64,000 bases of DNA from CAUUCF01 sp963543695 (GTDB lineage: Bacteria; Pseudomonadota; Gammaproteobacteria; UBA9339). Both the position numbers and the translations under genes were made by a program. The notes beneath the pieces are model-generated. The model was not told the origin of the DNA. It worked only from the letters and a program-made list of their open reading frames with translations, and did not search any database. The DNA lies in contig CAUUCF010000003.1 of NCBI GenBank assembly GCA_963543695.1, forward strand, positions 1-64,000, given 5' to 3'. Below, one piece after another: positions 9,815-19,007 of this stretch (the first letter of the stretch is position 1; each line of letters starts with the position of its first letter).

Positions 9815-10474
9815 TTAATTTAAGTACCAACGAATACCCCCTAACATACCAGTACAACCTACTCTACCATATTTAGGAAATAGATGAAAACAACTACAAC
9901 GGTGGTAATACCTAAATAATAATTCTAATTTAGGGTATTTAGGTAACGCAAAACTTAAATCGATGACTAAATAATTTAATAATTTATTATATTCGCTATT
10001 TGGTTTTTCCAAATCGTCTTTATCGGTAGACATTAAATGAAAATCGTACGATAAACCTTCTCCGATCCCTACTGTCGTTACTAAATATTTACGCCAAGGG
10101 AAACGATCAAATTTAGCAATAATATATAAGTTCAATTCACTAGTTCGTTCCCTAAACCTCCAACTATTCCGAAAAGTATAGTTACTCGCTAATTGCATCG
10201 AATTAAAAACCGGACTCAACAACCGAGTTAAAATATGGTCTTCGGCAAAAGTATAAGCTAGTTCTCCGGTATATACGACTTCTCCTCCATCCGTCCAATG
10301 TAAATTAATGACCGTACGGTGCCAACTCTCTAACCCCGTTACTCCACTACCTAACATTACAGAAAATTTGCCTAAGCGTTGCTGATAAGGATCTAAATCA
10401 GCAGCAAAAGTAAAGGACGTAATCAATACCCCCCACAAGAACAATAAATAATAAAAACGTTTAACCCCGTTCAT
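9815..10474 (-). CDS. outer-membrane beta-barrel protein of unknown function
   Basis: 219 residues with a signal peptide (MNGVKRFYYLLFLWGVLITSFTFA|A). The mature part alternates aromatic/hydrophobic and polar residues as in outer-membrane strands (LASNYTFRNSWRFRE, LNLYIIAKFDRFPWRKYL, LELLFRYYHRCSC) and ends with an aromatic strand (GGIRWYLN). Segments such as FPWRKYLVTTVGIGEGLSY and a penultimate Y-H-R-C/S patch recall a family of conserved hypothetical barrels in Gram-negative bacteria, distantly like lipid A deacylase-type barrels. The PagL catalytic H-x-S motif is not convincingly present, so no enzyme activity is assigned. Its start overlaps the end of tsaC by 4 bases. Confidence 0.6.
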   Translation of the reverse strand: MNGVKRFYYLLFLWGVLITSFTFAADLDPYQQRLGKFSVMLGSGVTGLESWHRTVINLHWTDGGEVVYTGELAYTFAEDHILTRLLSPVFNSMQLASNYTFRNSWRFRERTSELNLYIIAKFDRFPWRKYLVTTVGIGEGLSYDFHLMSTDKDDLEKPNSEYNKLLNYLVIDLSFALPKYPKLELLFRYYHRCSCFHLFPKYGRVGCTGMLGGIRWYLN

Positions 10475-11022
10475 CTCCTCACGACCTCTTTTGTTAAAAA
10501 ATCCCTAATAACTGATGGTTTACCAATACCACCCGTTTTTCCTAACCAACACCCGTCTATTTGCGCTAAAAGCTGACGATCTAATCTTTGAAACTCCGTA
10601 ACTGGCTCACCGCCGGCCAAATTAGCACTCGTCGATACTAACGCTTGGTCCCAATAAGGTTGAATTAATTGCATAAAAGGATGTTGACACCAACGAATCG
10701 CGACCTGATCGTGCTCCCCTTTAATCCAAACTGGTACTTTTGCAGTAGCGGGTAATAACCAAGTTGTCGTTGGATAAACCGTTAAACTGGGAAAAATCTC
10801 CTTTAACGATAAATTCACTAAATTTTGAGCTATTTGCCAATTAGCGACAATTAAAATTAATCCTTTATTCAAAGGACGATGTTTAATTTGACATAAACGT
10901 TTCACTGCTTCTAAATTAAACGGATCGCAACCTAATCCCCAAACTCCTTCCGTCGGATATAATAAGATTTTCCCGGCAGCTAAAAATTGACCTACTTCTT
11001 GATTAGCAATAATTTTTAACAT
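10471..11022 (-). CDS. tsaC: threonylcarbamoyl-AMP synthase
   Basis: 183 residues, the short YrdC/TsaC form without the Sua5 extension. It makes threonylcarbamoyl-AMP from threonine, bicarbonate and ATP for the t6A37 modification of ANN-decoding tRNAs. Visible motifs are ILLYPTEGVWGLGCDP (N-terminal binding strand), IKHRPLNKGLILI (the K-x-R-P-x-x-K-G-L-I motif of TsaC) and STSAN near residue 140. It lies 5 bases after mnmE, another tRNA-modification gene. Confidence 0.93.
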   Translation of the reverse strand: MLKIIANQEVGQFLAAGKILLYPTEGVWGLGCDPFNLEAVKRLCQIKHRPLNKGLILIVANWQIAQNLVNLSLKEIFPSLTVYPTTTWLLPATAKVPVWIKGEHDQVAIRWCQHPFMQLIQPYWDQALVSTSANLAGGEPVTEFQRLDRQLLAQIDGCWLGKTGGIGKPSVIRDFLTKEVVRR

Positions 11023-11027
11023 GTTTG

Positions 11028-12341
11028 TTATTTACCGATACAAAATTTAGAGAAAATTTGGTCTAATAAATCATCTACCACTACTTCCCCAGTAATGGTC
11101 ATTAACTCTCGGTGAGCCATAAATAATTCATGTGCTAAAACGTCTAGCGGTAACGTTCCTTGTTCGTCTAAGTGAACTAAAATTTTCTGCGCAGCGGTTA
11201 AAGCTTGAACGTGCCTTTGCCTCGCTCCACAAACGTCCGTAAAACTATTGGTTTTTCTTAAAACCTTTAATAACAAGTCTAAACCTAATCCTTCTTTAAC
11301 CGATAAATAAATCTTAGTAGTTTGATCTTCTTCCACCAATTGAGGTTTAATTTTTAATATATCGATCTTATTAAAAATCAAAATCCGCTTGGCTGTTTCC
11401 GGAAACTCCGGCCAATTAACCATCGGGCGACTAACGTCTTGAAGATACAAAATAACATCCGCCGTATTGAAAGCCGCTTTCGCTCGTCGAATCCCTTCTT
11501 GCTCTACGTGATCACTAGCAACTCTTAATCCCGCCGTGTCAGTTAAATGAACTAATAAACCTTCTAAATAAATAGTTTCTCTCAATAAATCACGGGTAGT
11601 TCCTGGTTGATTCGTTACGATTGCCCGATTTTCACCACATAAATAATTAAATAAACTCGATTTACCTACGTTTGGTTCCCCAGCAATAATGACGTTTAAC
11701 CCGGCTTGATTTAAAACTCCTTGTTTCGCTAAACCAATAATTTTTGTTAATTGTAAAGCTAACTGTTTACATTTTTGTTGCACGTCTATTTGCAAATGCT
11801 GGATTTCCTCTTCTTCAGAAAAATCTAAACTCGCTTCTAACAAACTTCTAATTTGTAAAAAATCTTGCGATAAAACGTTAATTACTTTTGAAAACTCCCC
11901 ACGTAACGAACGTAAAGCTCCTTTAACCGCATATACATTTTCAGCATGAATTAAATCTGCTACCGCTTCAGCTTGAACTAGATCTAATTTACCGTTTAAA
12001 AATGCTCGTTTAGAAAATTCACCCGGTTCTGCTAACCGAACCCCACCCCAGGCTAACAAAGCCGATAAGATACTTTCAATCACTACTAATCCGCCATGCC
12101 CTTGCAATTCTAAGACATGTTCTCCCGTAAAGGAATGAGGCGCAGCAAAATATAAAGCTACTCCACAATCTAAAACTTGATGATTACGGTCATAAAAATT
12201 ACCAACGTAAGCTACTCCCGGTGCTAAAGTTTTACCTAATACTTGTTCCATTAAAGTTAAAACTCTATCTCCGGAAATTCTAACTATTCCAATTCCTCCT
12301 ATTCCAGGTGGAGTCGCTCGCGCAATAATCGTTTCATTCAT
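11028..12341 (-). CDS. mnmE: tRNA-modification GTPase MnmE (TrmE)
   Basis: With MnmG it installs 5-(carboxymethyl)aminomethyl groups on U34 of tRNAs. The N-terminal tetrahydrofolate-binding domain (IARATPPGIGGIGIVRISG) comes first. The inserted G domain has GEPNVGKSS near residue 219, TTRD and DTAG, and NKIDIL. The C-terminus ends with the obligatory CIGK motif. The frame is open for 23 codons further upstream, but the ATG at 12341 gives the family start MNETIIARATPPG. It overlaps the yidC stop as TAATG, indicating translational coupling. 437 residues, normal. Confidence 0.96.
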   Translation of the reverse strand: MNETIIARATPPGIGGIGIVRISGDRVLTLMEQVLGKTLAPGVAYVGNFYDRNHQVLDCGVALYFAAPHSFTGEHVLELQGHGGLVVIESILSALLAWGGVRLAEPGEFSKRAFLNGKLDLVQAEAVADLIHAENVYAVKGALRSLRGEFSKVINVLSQDFLQIRSLLEASLDFSEEEEIQHLQIDVQQKCKQLALQLTKIIGLAKQGVLNQAGLNVIIAGEPNVGKSSLFNYLCGENRAIVTNQPGTTRDLLRETIYLEGLLVHLTDTAGLRVASDHVEQEGIRRAKAAFNTADVILYLQDVSRPMVNWPEFPETAKRILIFNKIDILKIKPQLVEEDQTTKIYLSVKEGLGLDLLLKVLRKTNSFTDVCGARQRHVQALTAAQKILVHLDEQGTLPLDVLAHELFMAHRELMTITGEVVVDDLLDQIFSKFCIGK

Positions 12342-14008
12342 TATCTTTGTTTCAATCTTTTTTCCAACTCTAAACGTTTTTCTTGTTCGATTTTGCGATT
12401 GATATACCACTGCTGTAAAATCGATAATAAATTATTCACTACCCAATACAAAACTAACCCCGCCGGAAATTTCAAAAACAACAGCGTAAAAAAAATCGGC
12501 ATAAACATCATCATTTTCGCTTGGGCAGGATCGGAAGCGGTCGGAGAAAGCTTTTGTTGCAAAAACATAGTCGCTCCCATCATAATCGGTAAAACATAAT
12601 AAGGATCTTGCACCGATAAATCTTTAATCCATAATAAAAACGGAGCTTGTCTTAATTCTACAGCTCCAATTAAAACGTAATAAAGAGCGATGAAGAAAGG
12701 AATTTGAATTAACATCGGAATACAACCACCGAAATTTAACGGATTCATCCCCTCTTTCTTATACAATTCCATCATTTCCTGTTGTAATTTTAATTTATCG
12801 TCCCCAAATTTAGCTTTCAGTTCTTCAATTTTAGGCATTAATTCTTTCATTTTTGCCATTGAACGACAACTACTTTCCGATAATTTATAAAACACTAATT
12901 TAATTAAAACCGTAACTAAAATGATCGCTAATCCCCAATTCTTTACTAAAGAATAGCAAATCGTTAATAATTTGAAAAAACCAATCGCAATAATCCATAA
13001 CCAACCGTAGTCGGCTGTTCTCTCTAAACCGTTAGCTAGAGAAGCTAAATTTTTCGTTAATTCTGGACCAGTATAGAAAGTTAACGTATTTTGATATTGC
13101 TTACCCGGCGCTAAGGTAATTAAATTACTATGCAACCCAATGGTATATGTTTGCCCTTTCGCTAACCCGAAATAATGATAATCTTCTTGCTTTTCAGGGA
13201 TCCAAACGTTAATAAAATAACGCTGCTGCATCGCTAACCATCCTCCCTGAATCTCACGCAATTCACCCCCATTTTTACTAATTTTCTCTATCTGGCTAAA
13301 CGAAATTTTTTCGTAAGGTTTCTCACTACTAGAAATAGCCGCTCCCGTATAAGTATTAAAGCTAAACATCCCTTTCGATACTTTAGGAGCTACTTTTTCA
13401 ATTTCAGCATAAAATTTACCATGCCAATCTACTTCCGTATCGTTAATCACTTGATCCGTAATAGAAAATTGGTATTGACCTTTTTGAAAAAGAAAAGTTC
13501 TGATAAATTGTACTCCAGCAGCTGACCTTCCTTTTAAAATAACGCTTAATTGATCCTCTTTTAATTCGTATACCGTTTGATCCGTAACGTAATCAATCAC
13601 TTCGTAGATAGCTTTTTGATTATTTTTTTGTTGGATATTTAAAATACCACTCCGAGCTAAATACCGCTCGTTAGGTTGTTGATTTAATAATTTTACCGGC
13701 GTTTGGTCTTGTAAGCTAACCGTATAGTCTTTCAAAACGGACTCCACGATTGCTCCACCGTGTAAATCGATTTTTAATTCTAATAAGTCCGTTTTTACGG
13801 TAATCCATTTTGAACCCACCTCTACTAATTTCGGTAAATCCCCGAATTTTTCCGTTAAAGAAGTGGCACTTTCCGCATCCATCGTCACTACGTCTACGTT
13901 TTTAACGTTAGGCTGGGGTTGACGACCATGTTCTTGCTGCCACGTCAACCACAATGAACACAATAACATTCCTAATAACAAATAAAGCCAAAATTTTTTA
14001 TCTTTCAT
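12341..14008 (-). CDS. yidC: membrane protein insertase YidC
   Basis: 555 residues, the long Gram-negative form. The N-terminal membrane anchor (FWLYLLLGMLLCSLWLTWQQ) is followed by the large periplasmic P1 domain. The conserved C-terminal insertase core has about five membrane segments (GWLWIIAIGFFKLLTICYSL, NWGLAIILVTVLIKLVFY, MLIQIPFFIALYYVL, VLPIMMGATMFLQQKLSP, FTLLFLKFPAGLVLYWVVNNLLS). It inserts inner-membrane proteins alone or with SecYEG. The locus order rpmH-rnpA-yidD-yidC-mnmE is the standard gammaproteobacterial one. Confidence 0.97.
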   Translation of the reverse strand: MKDKKFWLYLLLGMLLCSLWLTWQQEHGRQPQPNVKNVDVVTMDAESATSLTEKFGDLPKLVEVGSKWITVKTDLLELKIDLHGGAIVESVLKDYTVSLQDQTPVKLLNQQPNERYLARSGILNIQQKNNQKAIYEVIDYVTDQTVYELKEDQLSVILKGRSAAGVQFIRTFLFQKGQYQFSITDQVINDTEVDWHGKFYAEIEKVAPKVSKGMFSFNTYTGAAISSSEKPYEKISFSQIEKISKNGGELREIQGGWLAMQQRYFINVWIPEKQEDYHYFGLAKGQTYTIGLHSNLITLAPGKQYQNTLTFYTGPELTKNLASLANGLERTADYGWLWIIAIGFFKLLTICYSLVKNWGLAIILVTVLIKLVFYKLSESSCRSMAKMKELMPKIEELKAKFGDDKLKLQQEMMELYKKEGMNPLNFGGCIPMLIQIPFFIALYYVLIGAVELRQAPFLLWIKDLSVQDPYYVLPIMMGATMFLQQKLSPTASDPAQAKMMMFMPIFFTLLFLKFPAGLVLYWVVNNLLSILQQWYINRKIEQEKRLELEKRLKQR

Positions 14009-14240
14009 CTCTTCGTTTTACCTCTTCCATTTCTGGCACCATATCAAACCAATCCCCTTTATAGCCAGGATGGCACTTACATAATCGTTTCAATGTTAAT
14101 ATTAATCCCTTTATTATCCCAAAACGTTCAATCGCTAAAATACAGTATTGCGAACAGGTCGGAATAAATCGACATTGCCCTTTAAAAAAAGGACTAATTT
14201 GCTGATATTGTTTAATTAACCGTATTAACCAATAACGCAT
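13998..14240 (-). CDS. yidD: membrane protein insertion efficiency factor YidD
   Basis: About 80 residues. The family signature is clear: RLIKQYQQISPFF, CRFIPTCSQYCILAIERFG, and RLCKCHPGYKGDWFD. It is thought to aid YidC-dependent insertion. The ATG at 14240 gives the usual start MRYWLIRLIKQYQ, whereas an upstream in-frame start would add residues foreign to the family. It starts inside rnpA (29-base overlap) and ends inside yidC (11-base overlap). Confidence 0.93.
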   Translation of the reverse strand: MRYWLIRLIKQYQQISPFFKGQCRFIPTCSQYCILAIERFGIIKGLILTLKRLCKCHPGYKGDWFDMVPEMEEVKRRDER

Positions 14241-14559
14241 AATCGTTCCATAGTTGTCTAAAAATTGCGGCCCACTCGTTTTTTTGCGTAACGACAAAAG
14301 AATGTTGTATTCTAATTAAGATATCTATCTCCAGTTGTTTGATTTCGTGCTCTCGAAAAGTATCCCTAATCAAACGCTTTAAACAATTACGATCAACTGC
14401 TAATTTGACCAATTTTTTAGGTATATACCACCCAACTCTCCCGTGTCCTAAAGCATTAACCCGCCAAAAACTCTTTATATAAAGATCGTTGACCGCTAAT
14501 ACCCCTCGGAAACTTCTATGCGCTAACAAACGGTGCTGACGCGTAAAAGTATTACGCAC
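14212..14559 (-). CDS. rnpA: ribonuclease P protein component
   Basis: 115 residues. It is the basic protein subunit that binds RNase P RNA and helps process tRNA 5' ends. The RNR-type motif is visible as VDRNCLKRLIRDTFREH near residues 55-70. It starts with GTG at 14559, inside the last codons of rpmH, so start and stop overlap by 8 bases; this probably couples translation of the two genes. The next gene, yidD, also begins inside rnpA. Confidence 0.94.
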   Translation of the reverse strand: MRNTFTRQHRLLAHRSFRGVLAVNDLYIKSFWRVNALGHGRVGWYIPKKLVKLAVDRNCLKRLIRDTFREHEIKQLEIDILIRIQHSFVVTQKNEWAAIFRQLWNDYALLVNTVN

Positions 14560-14686
14560 TTAATCGTTTACGCCCTTTTGCTCGACGACGTTTTAAAACT
14601 AAACGTCCATCTTTAGTGGCCATTCTGGCTCTAAAACCGTGCACACGGGCTCTTTTTATTAAGCTTGGTTGAAATGTTCTTTTCAT
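14552..14686 (-). CDS. rpmH: 50S ribosomal protein L34
   Basis: A 44-residue highly basic protein: MKRTFQPSLIKRARVHG at the start, then FRARMATKDGRLVLKRRR and the end GRKRLSA. This is the normal L34 length and sequence. The ATG is at 14686-14684 and TAA at 14554-14552. It heads the rpmH-rnpA-yidD-yidC-mnmE-tsaC block. In most gammaproteobacteria rpmH lies beside dnaA and the origin; here a glycosyltransferase gene lies upstream instead. Confidence 0.97.
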   Translation of the reverse strand: MKRTFQPSLIKRARVHGFRARMATKDGRLVLKRRRAKGRKRLSA

Positions 14687-14849
14687 ATCAAAATATCCTA
14701 TTAGTCTGAAAGCAAATTAACATGCACTTCCCAACTTGTCAACTGATGACGCCGGCATTATTAATATTGTATTAAAAAATCGATGATTTTACCCAACCTA
14801 AATAAATCATGGTCTCCATCTAAACCATGAATATTCAAACCCCTTTCGC

Positions 14850-15746
14850 TTAAAAAGCTCCTGAGCCAAATAAAAATTCACAAAAAGTACCTTTTAAACT
14901 CTTTGTTTTATTCCAACCTAATACTTGCGGCTTATAAGATAATTTATGCAGTGGACTCATCTGTTGTATCTGCTGCCAACGTTCCGCTGAATAAGGTTTT
15001 AATAATTCCCATTGTAAACGTTCTACCGGCATAAAACTATAAAAAGGAATCGTAGCAACATATTGTTGCCCTATTTTCGTCTGAGTTAGTAACGTTAATA
15101 AATGTAAAAACCAAAAATAGTTTAACGTAAATAAGTTATTACGCCAATATTCATCAAAAGAACGAATCAACATCTCAAACAGAGGATGATGAGCCACTGA
15201 CGCTAAACAATAACTAGCGACACTTAACCCATCTAGGTCCTCTTTTTCACGAGTTTGAAACCAAAAGAGAGGAGCATTTGTCAACCAAGCAGGTAACGGA
15301 GCAGTTAAATAAATCGTAGCATCTAACCAAATCCCACCGTGTTCCCTCAATAAATAAGCCCTTACGACATCTGAAAAACTAGCGGGTTTAATTTTACCTT
15401 TCTTTAAATAATCAAAGTAAAAACCTGGTAAATTAACGTATTGTTCTAATGAAGAGAAATTCAATAGTTGACGGTTAGGATGATGCAAAGCTACGCTTGC
15501 TAAACATCCCCGCACTAAATTAGGCATCTCACCATCCCAATATTGCCAAATAGTTTGATCGTTAGTTGGTACTCTGTTAACCGGTTGAAATTCTTGAGCT
15601 ATTTGTAAGTACGGTTTTAATTGCTTTCTTGCCCAAATACCTTTGTAAATTCGTCTCACTTTACGATTAAATACAAAACCCTCTAGCCCGGCTTTAACTA
15701 ACCAATTTTGACTTTGCCGCCAAAAACTACCTAATTTAATGAACAC
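14850..15746 (-). CDS. glycosyltransferase of the capsular polysaccharide synthesis / GT32-like type
   Basis: 298 residues. The core TIWQYWDGEMPNLVRGC, then PASFSDVVRAYLLREHGG and IWLDATIYLTAPLP near residue 135, is typical of Caps_synth / DXD sugar-binding glycosyltransferases. The WLDA motif supplies the metal/sugar-nucleotide aspartate (D-x-x form rather than a full DXD). Pairs such as LFWFQTREKEDLDGLS resemble the later part of that domain. No signal peptide is visible; it probably acts at the cytoplasmic face on a surface polysaccharide or LPS. Its start overlaps radA by 16 bases, so it is read as the last gene of the guaC-rlpA-radA operon. Donor and acceptor sugars are unknown. Confidence 0.75.
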   Translation of the reverse strand: MFIKLGSFWRQSQNWLVKAGLEGFVFNRKVRRIYKGIWARKQLKPYLQIAQEFQPVNRVPTNDQTIWQYWDGEMPNLVRGCLASVALHHPNRQLLNFSSLEQYVNLPGFYFDYLKKGKIKPASFSDVVRAYLLREHGGIWLDATIYLTAPLPAWLTNAPLFWFQTREKEDLDGLSVASYCLASVAHHPLFEMLIRSFDEYWRNNLFTLNYFWFLHLLTLLTQTKIGQQYVATIPFYSFMPVERLQWELLKPYSAERWQQIQQMSPLHKLSYKPQVLGWNKTKSLKGTFCEFLFGSGAF

Positions 15747-17062
15747 ATTGCCTCTAATGCTTCCTTTAAACTTTTGACTGCTACAATTTCAATACCTACT
15801 TCTTGCTTTTTCGGCATATTACCAAACGGAATAATTAACTTAGTGAAATTATGCTGTTTAGCTACCTTAATTCTTTCCTGACCATTATGCACTGGTCTAA
15901 TTTCTCCCCCTAAACCTATTTCACCGAAACTAGCTAAATTAGCTGGTAAAATTAAGTTTTTTAAAGAAGAAAAGATGGCTAATACTACCGATAAATCTGC
16001 AGCTGTTTCAACGATCCTAATGCCTCCTACGACGTTAATATAAATATCTCGGTTATAAGTACGGAGATTACCATGTCGACTTAAAATAGCTAACATCATT
16101 CCTAAACGATTAATATCGTAACCTACCGCTGTACGACGCGGGTTAGGTAAGTAACTTTCATCGACCAACGCTTGCATTTCTACTAAAATAGGTCTAGTCC
16201 CTTCTAGACTTACCGTAATACTACTACCAGACATAGGATTCATTCGGTTCGTTAAAAAAATAGCGGAAGGATTGCTCACTTCTTTTAGCCCTACTTCCGT
16301 CATCGCAAAAATTCCCAGTTCATTCACCGCTCCAAAACGATTTTTTACACAACGTAATATTCGATACTGCGATTGTTCTCCACCTTCAAAATAAAGCACG
16401 CAATCTACCATATGTTCTAGTATTTTCGGACCAGCAATATTCCCTTCCTTAGTCACGTGCCCTACGATAATAACCGAAATCTGACGTTGTTTACCGTATT
16501 GAATTAATCTAGCCGTCACTTCTTTCAGTTGACTAATTCCCCCGGGAGCAGCTTCTACTTTTTCACAATACATCGTTTGAATCGAATCAATCACCAAAAT
16601 TGCTGGCTTTATTTTAGCTACTACCGATAAAATTTTTTCTAAAGTTGTTTCCGCTAATAAATATAAATTGAATAATCCTAACCCTAATCTTTGTCCTCTT
16701 AAAGCTACCTGTTCTAAAGATTCTTCCCCCGTTACATAAAGCACTTTCTTCCCTTTACTTAAATTCCCTAAAACTTGCATTAACAAAGTCGACTTCCCAA
16801 TCCCTGGTTCACCACCTACTAGAATCACGGAACCGAGTACTAATCCTCCTCCCAAAACTCGATCTAATTCCTTAATTTCCGTCGAACAACGTGTCTGTTG
16901 CGTTAGAGAAATCTCGGTTAACTTCTTTACTTGAACCGCAATTTTTTCCTCTTCGTTCAATTGCTGAACCGTATTCCAGGCTCCACAAACTTCACATTTT
17001 CCGCTCCATTTAGCATAAATAGCTCCGCAATTTTGACAACAGTAACTTGGGCTAGTTTTCAT
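15731..17062 (-). CDS. radA: DNA repair protein RadA (Sms)
   Basis: 443 residues. RadA promotes branch migration during recombination. Order of parts: an N-terminal C4 zinc finger (CQNCG ... CEVCGAW, residues about 9-28), a RecA-like ATPase with Walker A GGEPGIGKST near residue 80, the RadA-specific KNRFG motif, and a C-terminal Lon-protease-like domain (GGEIRPV). It shares a 4-base ATGA overlap with rlpA. Confidence 0.95.
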   Translation of the reverse strand: MKTSPSYCCQNCGAIYAKWSGKCEVCGAWNTVQQLNEEEKIAVQVKKLTEISLTQQTRCSTEIKELDRVLGGGLVLGSVILVGGEPGIGKSTLLMQVLGNLSKGKKVLYVTGEESLEQVALRGQRLGLGLFNLYLLAETTLEKILSVVAKIKPAILVIDSIQTMYCEKVEAAPGGISQLKEVTARLIQYGKQRQISVIIVGHVTKEGNIAGPKILEHMVDCVLYFEGGEQSQYRILRCVKNRFGAVNELGIFAMTEVGLKEVSNPSAIFLTNRMNPMSGSSITVSLEGTRPILVEMQALVDESYLPNPRRTAVGYDINRLGMMLAILSRHGNLRTYNRDIYINVVGGIRIVETAADLSVVLAIFSSLKNLILPANLASFGEIGLGGEIRPVHNGQERIKVAKQHNFTKLIIPFGNMPKKQEVGIEIVAVKSLKEALEAMCSLN

Positions 17063-17970
17063 AACAATTTCAATTCTTTTAATTGCATTTTAACCGTCTT
17101 TTTCATTAACTCGCTCGCAAAAGGACCTATTGTTATTCTAAAACTTTCACCTACTTCTTCTAGATTAACTTGTACTTCTGGAAATAAAGTTTTTAATTGT
17201 TGTTGCAACTGATTAGCGTTTTTTTCTATTTTAAAAATTCCTACTTGCATCGCTTCAAGATCTTGTTGTGCTGGATCAACTTTTATTACCGTTTTAGCTT
17301 GAGTTTGTTGTGGTGCAACTAATTCTCTTTCTTCTACACGTGCTGAAAATTCCGTTTTTGATGAAGGAGCTACCGTCTCAGAATTGACGAAAGTCTTCTC
17401 CTTAGTTTCGTGAACAAGTAGTGAATGCTGCGTACCTTTCTGGTTTGCTGACCAGACCCTAGCATCGATACCACGTACTCGAACGTCGGTCACTCCTTCT
17501 TCTTCGAAACCTAACGCTACCGCCGCCGCATAAGAAAGATCAATTAAACGACCTTTCAGAAACGGACCTCGATCATTAACCCGTACGATAATTGTTTTAC
17601 CGTTTTTTAAATTCGTTACCTCGACAAAACACGGCAGTGGTAATTCTGGACTAGCAGCCGTTAGTCGGTATAAATCGTAAATTTCTTGGGTAGCCGTTTG
17701 CCTACCATGAAATTTACTGCCATACCAAGAAGCTTTCCCCGTTTTATTATAACCGATATGCGTAGATAATACCCGGTACTTATTTTTACCAATTTGGTAA
17801 TCACGCCTACCATAAGGATGATAGGCTTCTACTTTAGGAATAACCTTTTCTTGTAACCGTACTTTAGATCTATGACCAGCTTGATCTTGTTGTTCAAAAA
17901 CGCTACAACCATTTATGTTCCAACAAAACCAACTCCAAAATAATATTTTTTTAATTAAGTTCTTGTTCAT
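17059..17970 (-). CDS. rlpA: RlpA-like lipoprotein (septal peptidoglycan protein) lacking the catalytic histidine
   Basis: About 303 residues. A hydrophobic leader ends in I-N-G-C at Cys22, a slightly atypical lipobox. The double-psi beta-barrel domain (about residues 75-165) has the family phrases GKASWYGSKFHG, TATQEIYDLYRLTAA, VRVNDRGPF and RLIDLSYAAA. A SPOR-like peptidoglycan-binding domain is at the C-terminus (EAMQVGIFKIEKNANQLQQQL onward). In Pseudomonas RlpA, a lytic transglycosylase, the conserved acidic residue, the histidine of LTAAH and the aspartate of VNDRGP are important. Here E and D are kept but the His position is Ser (LTAASPELPLP). The protein may bind rather than cut glycan. 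It overlaps guaC by 20 bases. The ATG at 17970 is used rather than the TTG one codon upstream. Confidence 0.88.
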   Translation of the reverse strand: MNKNLIKKILFWSWFCWNINGCSVFEQQDQAGHRSKVRLQEKVIPKVEAYHPYGRRDYQIGKNKYRVLSTHIGYNKTGKASWYGSKFHGRQTATQEIYDLYRLTAASPELPLPCFVEVTNLKNGKTIIVRVNDRGPFLKGRLIDLSYAAAVALGFEEEGVTDVRVRGIDARVWSANQKGTQHSLLVHETKEKTFVNSETVAPSSKTEFSARVEERELVAPQQTQAKTVIKVDPAQQDLEAMQVGIFKIEKNANQLQQQLKTLFPEVQVNLEEVGESFRITIGPFASELMKKTVKMQLKELKLL

Positions 17971-18997
17971 CAAAAATATTATTTAATTGTCGACGAACTT
18001 GAATGAAAGTGACACATCGAGATAACTCTTTCAGTCTTTTCGCTCCTACATAAGTACAAGCCGAACGTAATCCTCCTAAAATGTCTAGAATATCATTCTC
18101 TACCGCTCCTCGATAGAGAATTTTGACACATTTTCCTTCACTAGCCCTGTATTCCGCTACCTTACCAGAATATTTAAGCATCGCTTCGGTAGAAGACATT
18201 CCATAAAATTGTTTATATTGTTGTCCGTTTTCGGTATAAATTTCGCCAGAACACTCCTGATGACCAGCCAACATTCCCCCTAACATCACGAAATCGGCTC
18301 CTGCCGCAAAAGCCTTAGCTAAATCTCCAGGCACAACACAACCCCCATCACCACAAATTAATCCCCCCATACTATGGGCAACGTTAGCGCACTCGATAAT
18401 TGCCGAAAGTTGCGGATATCCAACTCCTGTTTTTTTACGCGTTAAACACACTGAACCTGGACCAATCCCAATTTTAACGATGTCAGCACCAGACACTAAT
18501 AATTCTTCGGTCATTTCTGCCGTTACTACGTTACCGGCCATAATTATTTTCTCTGGGAAACGTTTCCTAACTTCACGTAAGACTTCTACGAAATGTTGCG
18601 TGTATCCGTTCGCAACGTCTAAACAAATTAAATCCCCTTTCGTAACCTCCATAATTTGCGTTAGATGTTCTAAATCTTTATCACTAATTCCCGATGTTAC
18701 AAAAACATTTTCCATCAAACGGGGGTTATTTTGTAAAGCTTCTTGCCAATTTTCTACTGACTCAAATTTATTAATCGCCGTTAATAACGCATGGTTTTGC
18801 AATGCATTAGCCATTGCAAAAGTGCCAACGTGGTCCATATTAGAAGCAATAATTGGAATTCCTTCCCAAATTTTCTTAGCATGTAAAAAACGATACTGCC
18901 TTTTTAACTCTACTTGCGAACGAGAAGTTAACGTACTCCGTTTTGGCCGGATTAAAACGTCAGAAAAATCTAATTTTATCCCTTCTTCTATTTGCAT
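17951..18997 (-). CDS. guaC: GMP reductase
   Basis: 348 residues, typical of bacterial/eukaryotic GuaC and lacking the CBS pair of IMP dehydrogenase. It converts GMP to IMP with NADPH. Visible: KLDFSDVLIRPKRS at the start, the catalytic cysteine in GIGPGSVCLTRKKTGVGYPQ near residue 186, and the GuaC-specific FYGMSS and EGKCVKILYRGAVE. A strong ribosome site (AAGGAGG) precedes the ATG. It lies 10 bases after dapD on the same strand. Confidence 0.95.
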   Translation of the reverse strand: MQIEEGIKLDFSDVLIRPKRSTLTSRSQVELKRQYRFLHAKKIWEGIPIIASNMDHVGTFAMANALQNHALLTAINKFESVENWQEALQNNPRLMENVFVTSGISDKDLEHLTQIMEVTKGDLICLDVANGYTQHFVEVLREVRKRFPEKIIMAGNVVTAEMTEELLVSGADIVKIGIGPGSVCLTRKKTGVGYPQLSAIIECANVAHSMGGLICGDGGCVVPGDLAKAFAAGADFVMLGGMLAGHQECSGEIYTENGQQYKQFYGMSSTEAMLKYSGKVAEYRASEGKCVKILYRGAVENDILDILGGLRSACTYVGAKRLKELSRCVTFIQVRRQLNNIFDEQELN

Positions 18998-19007
18998 ACA
19001 AACCTCC

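Noticed and set aside
9815..10474. Lipid A deacylase PagL
   Set aside because: Barrel-like and with an H-R-C-S patch near the end, but the catalytic H-x-S and Glu arrangement could not be confirmed.
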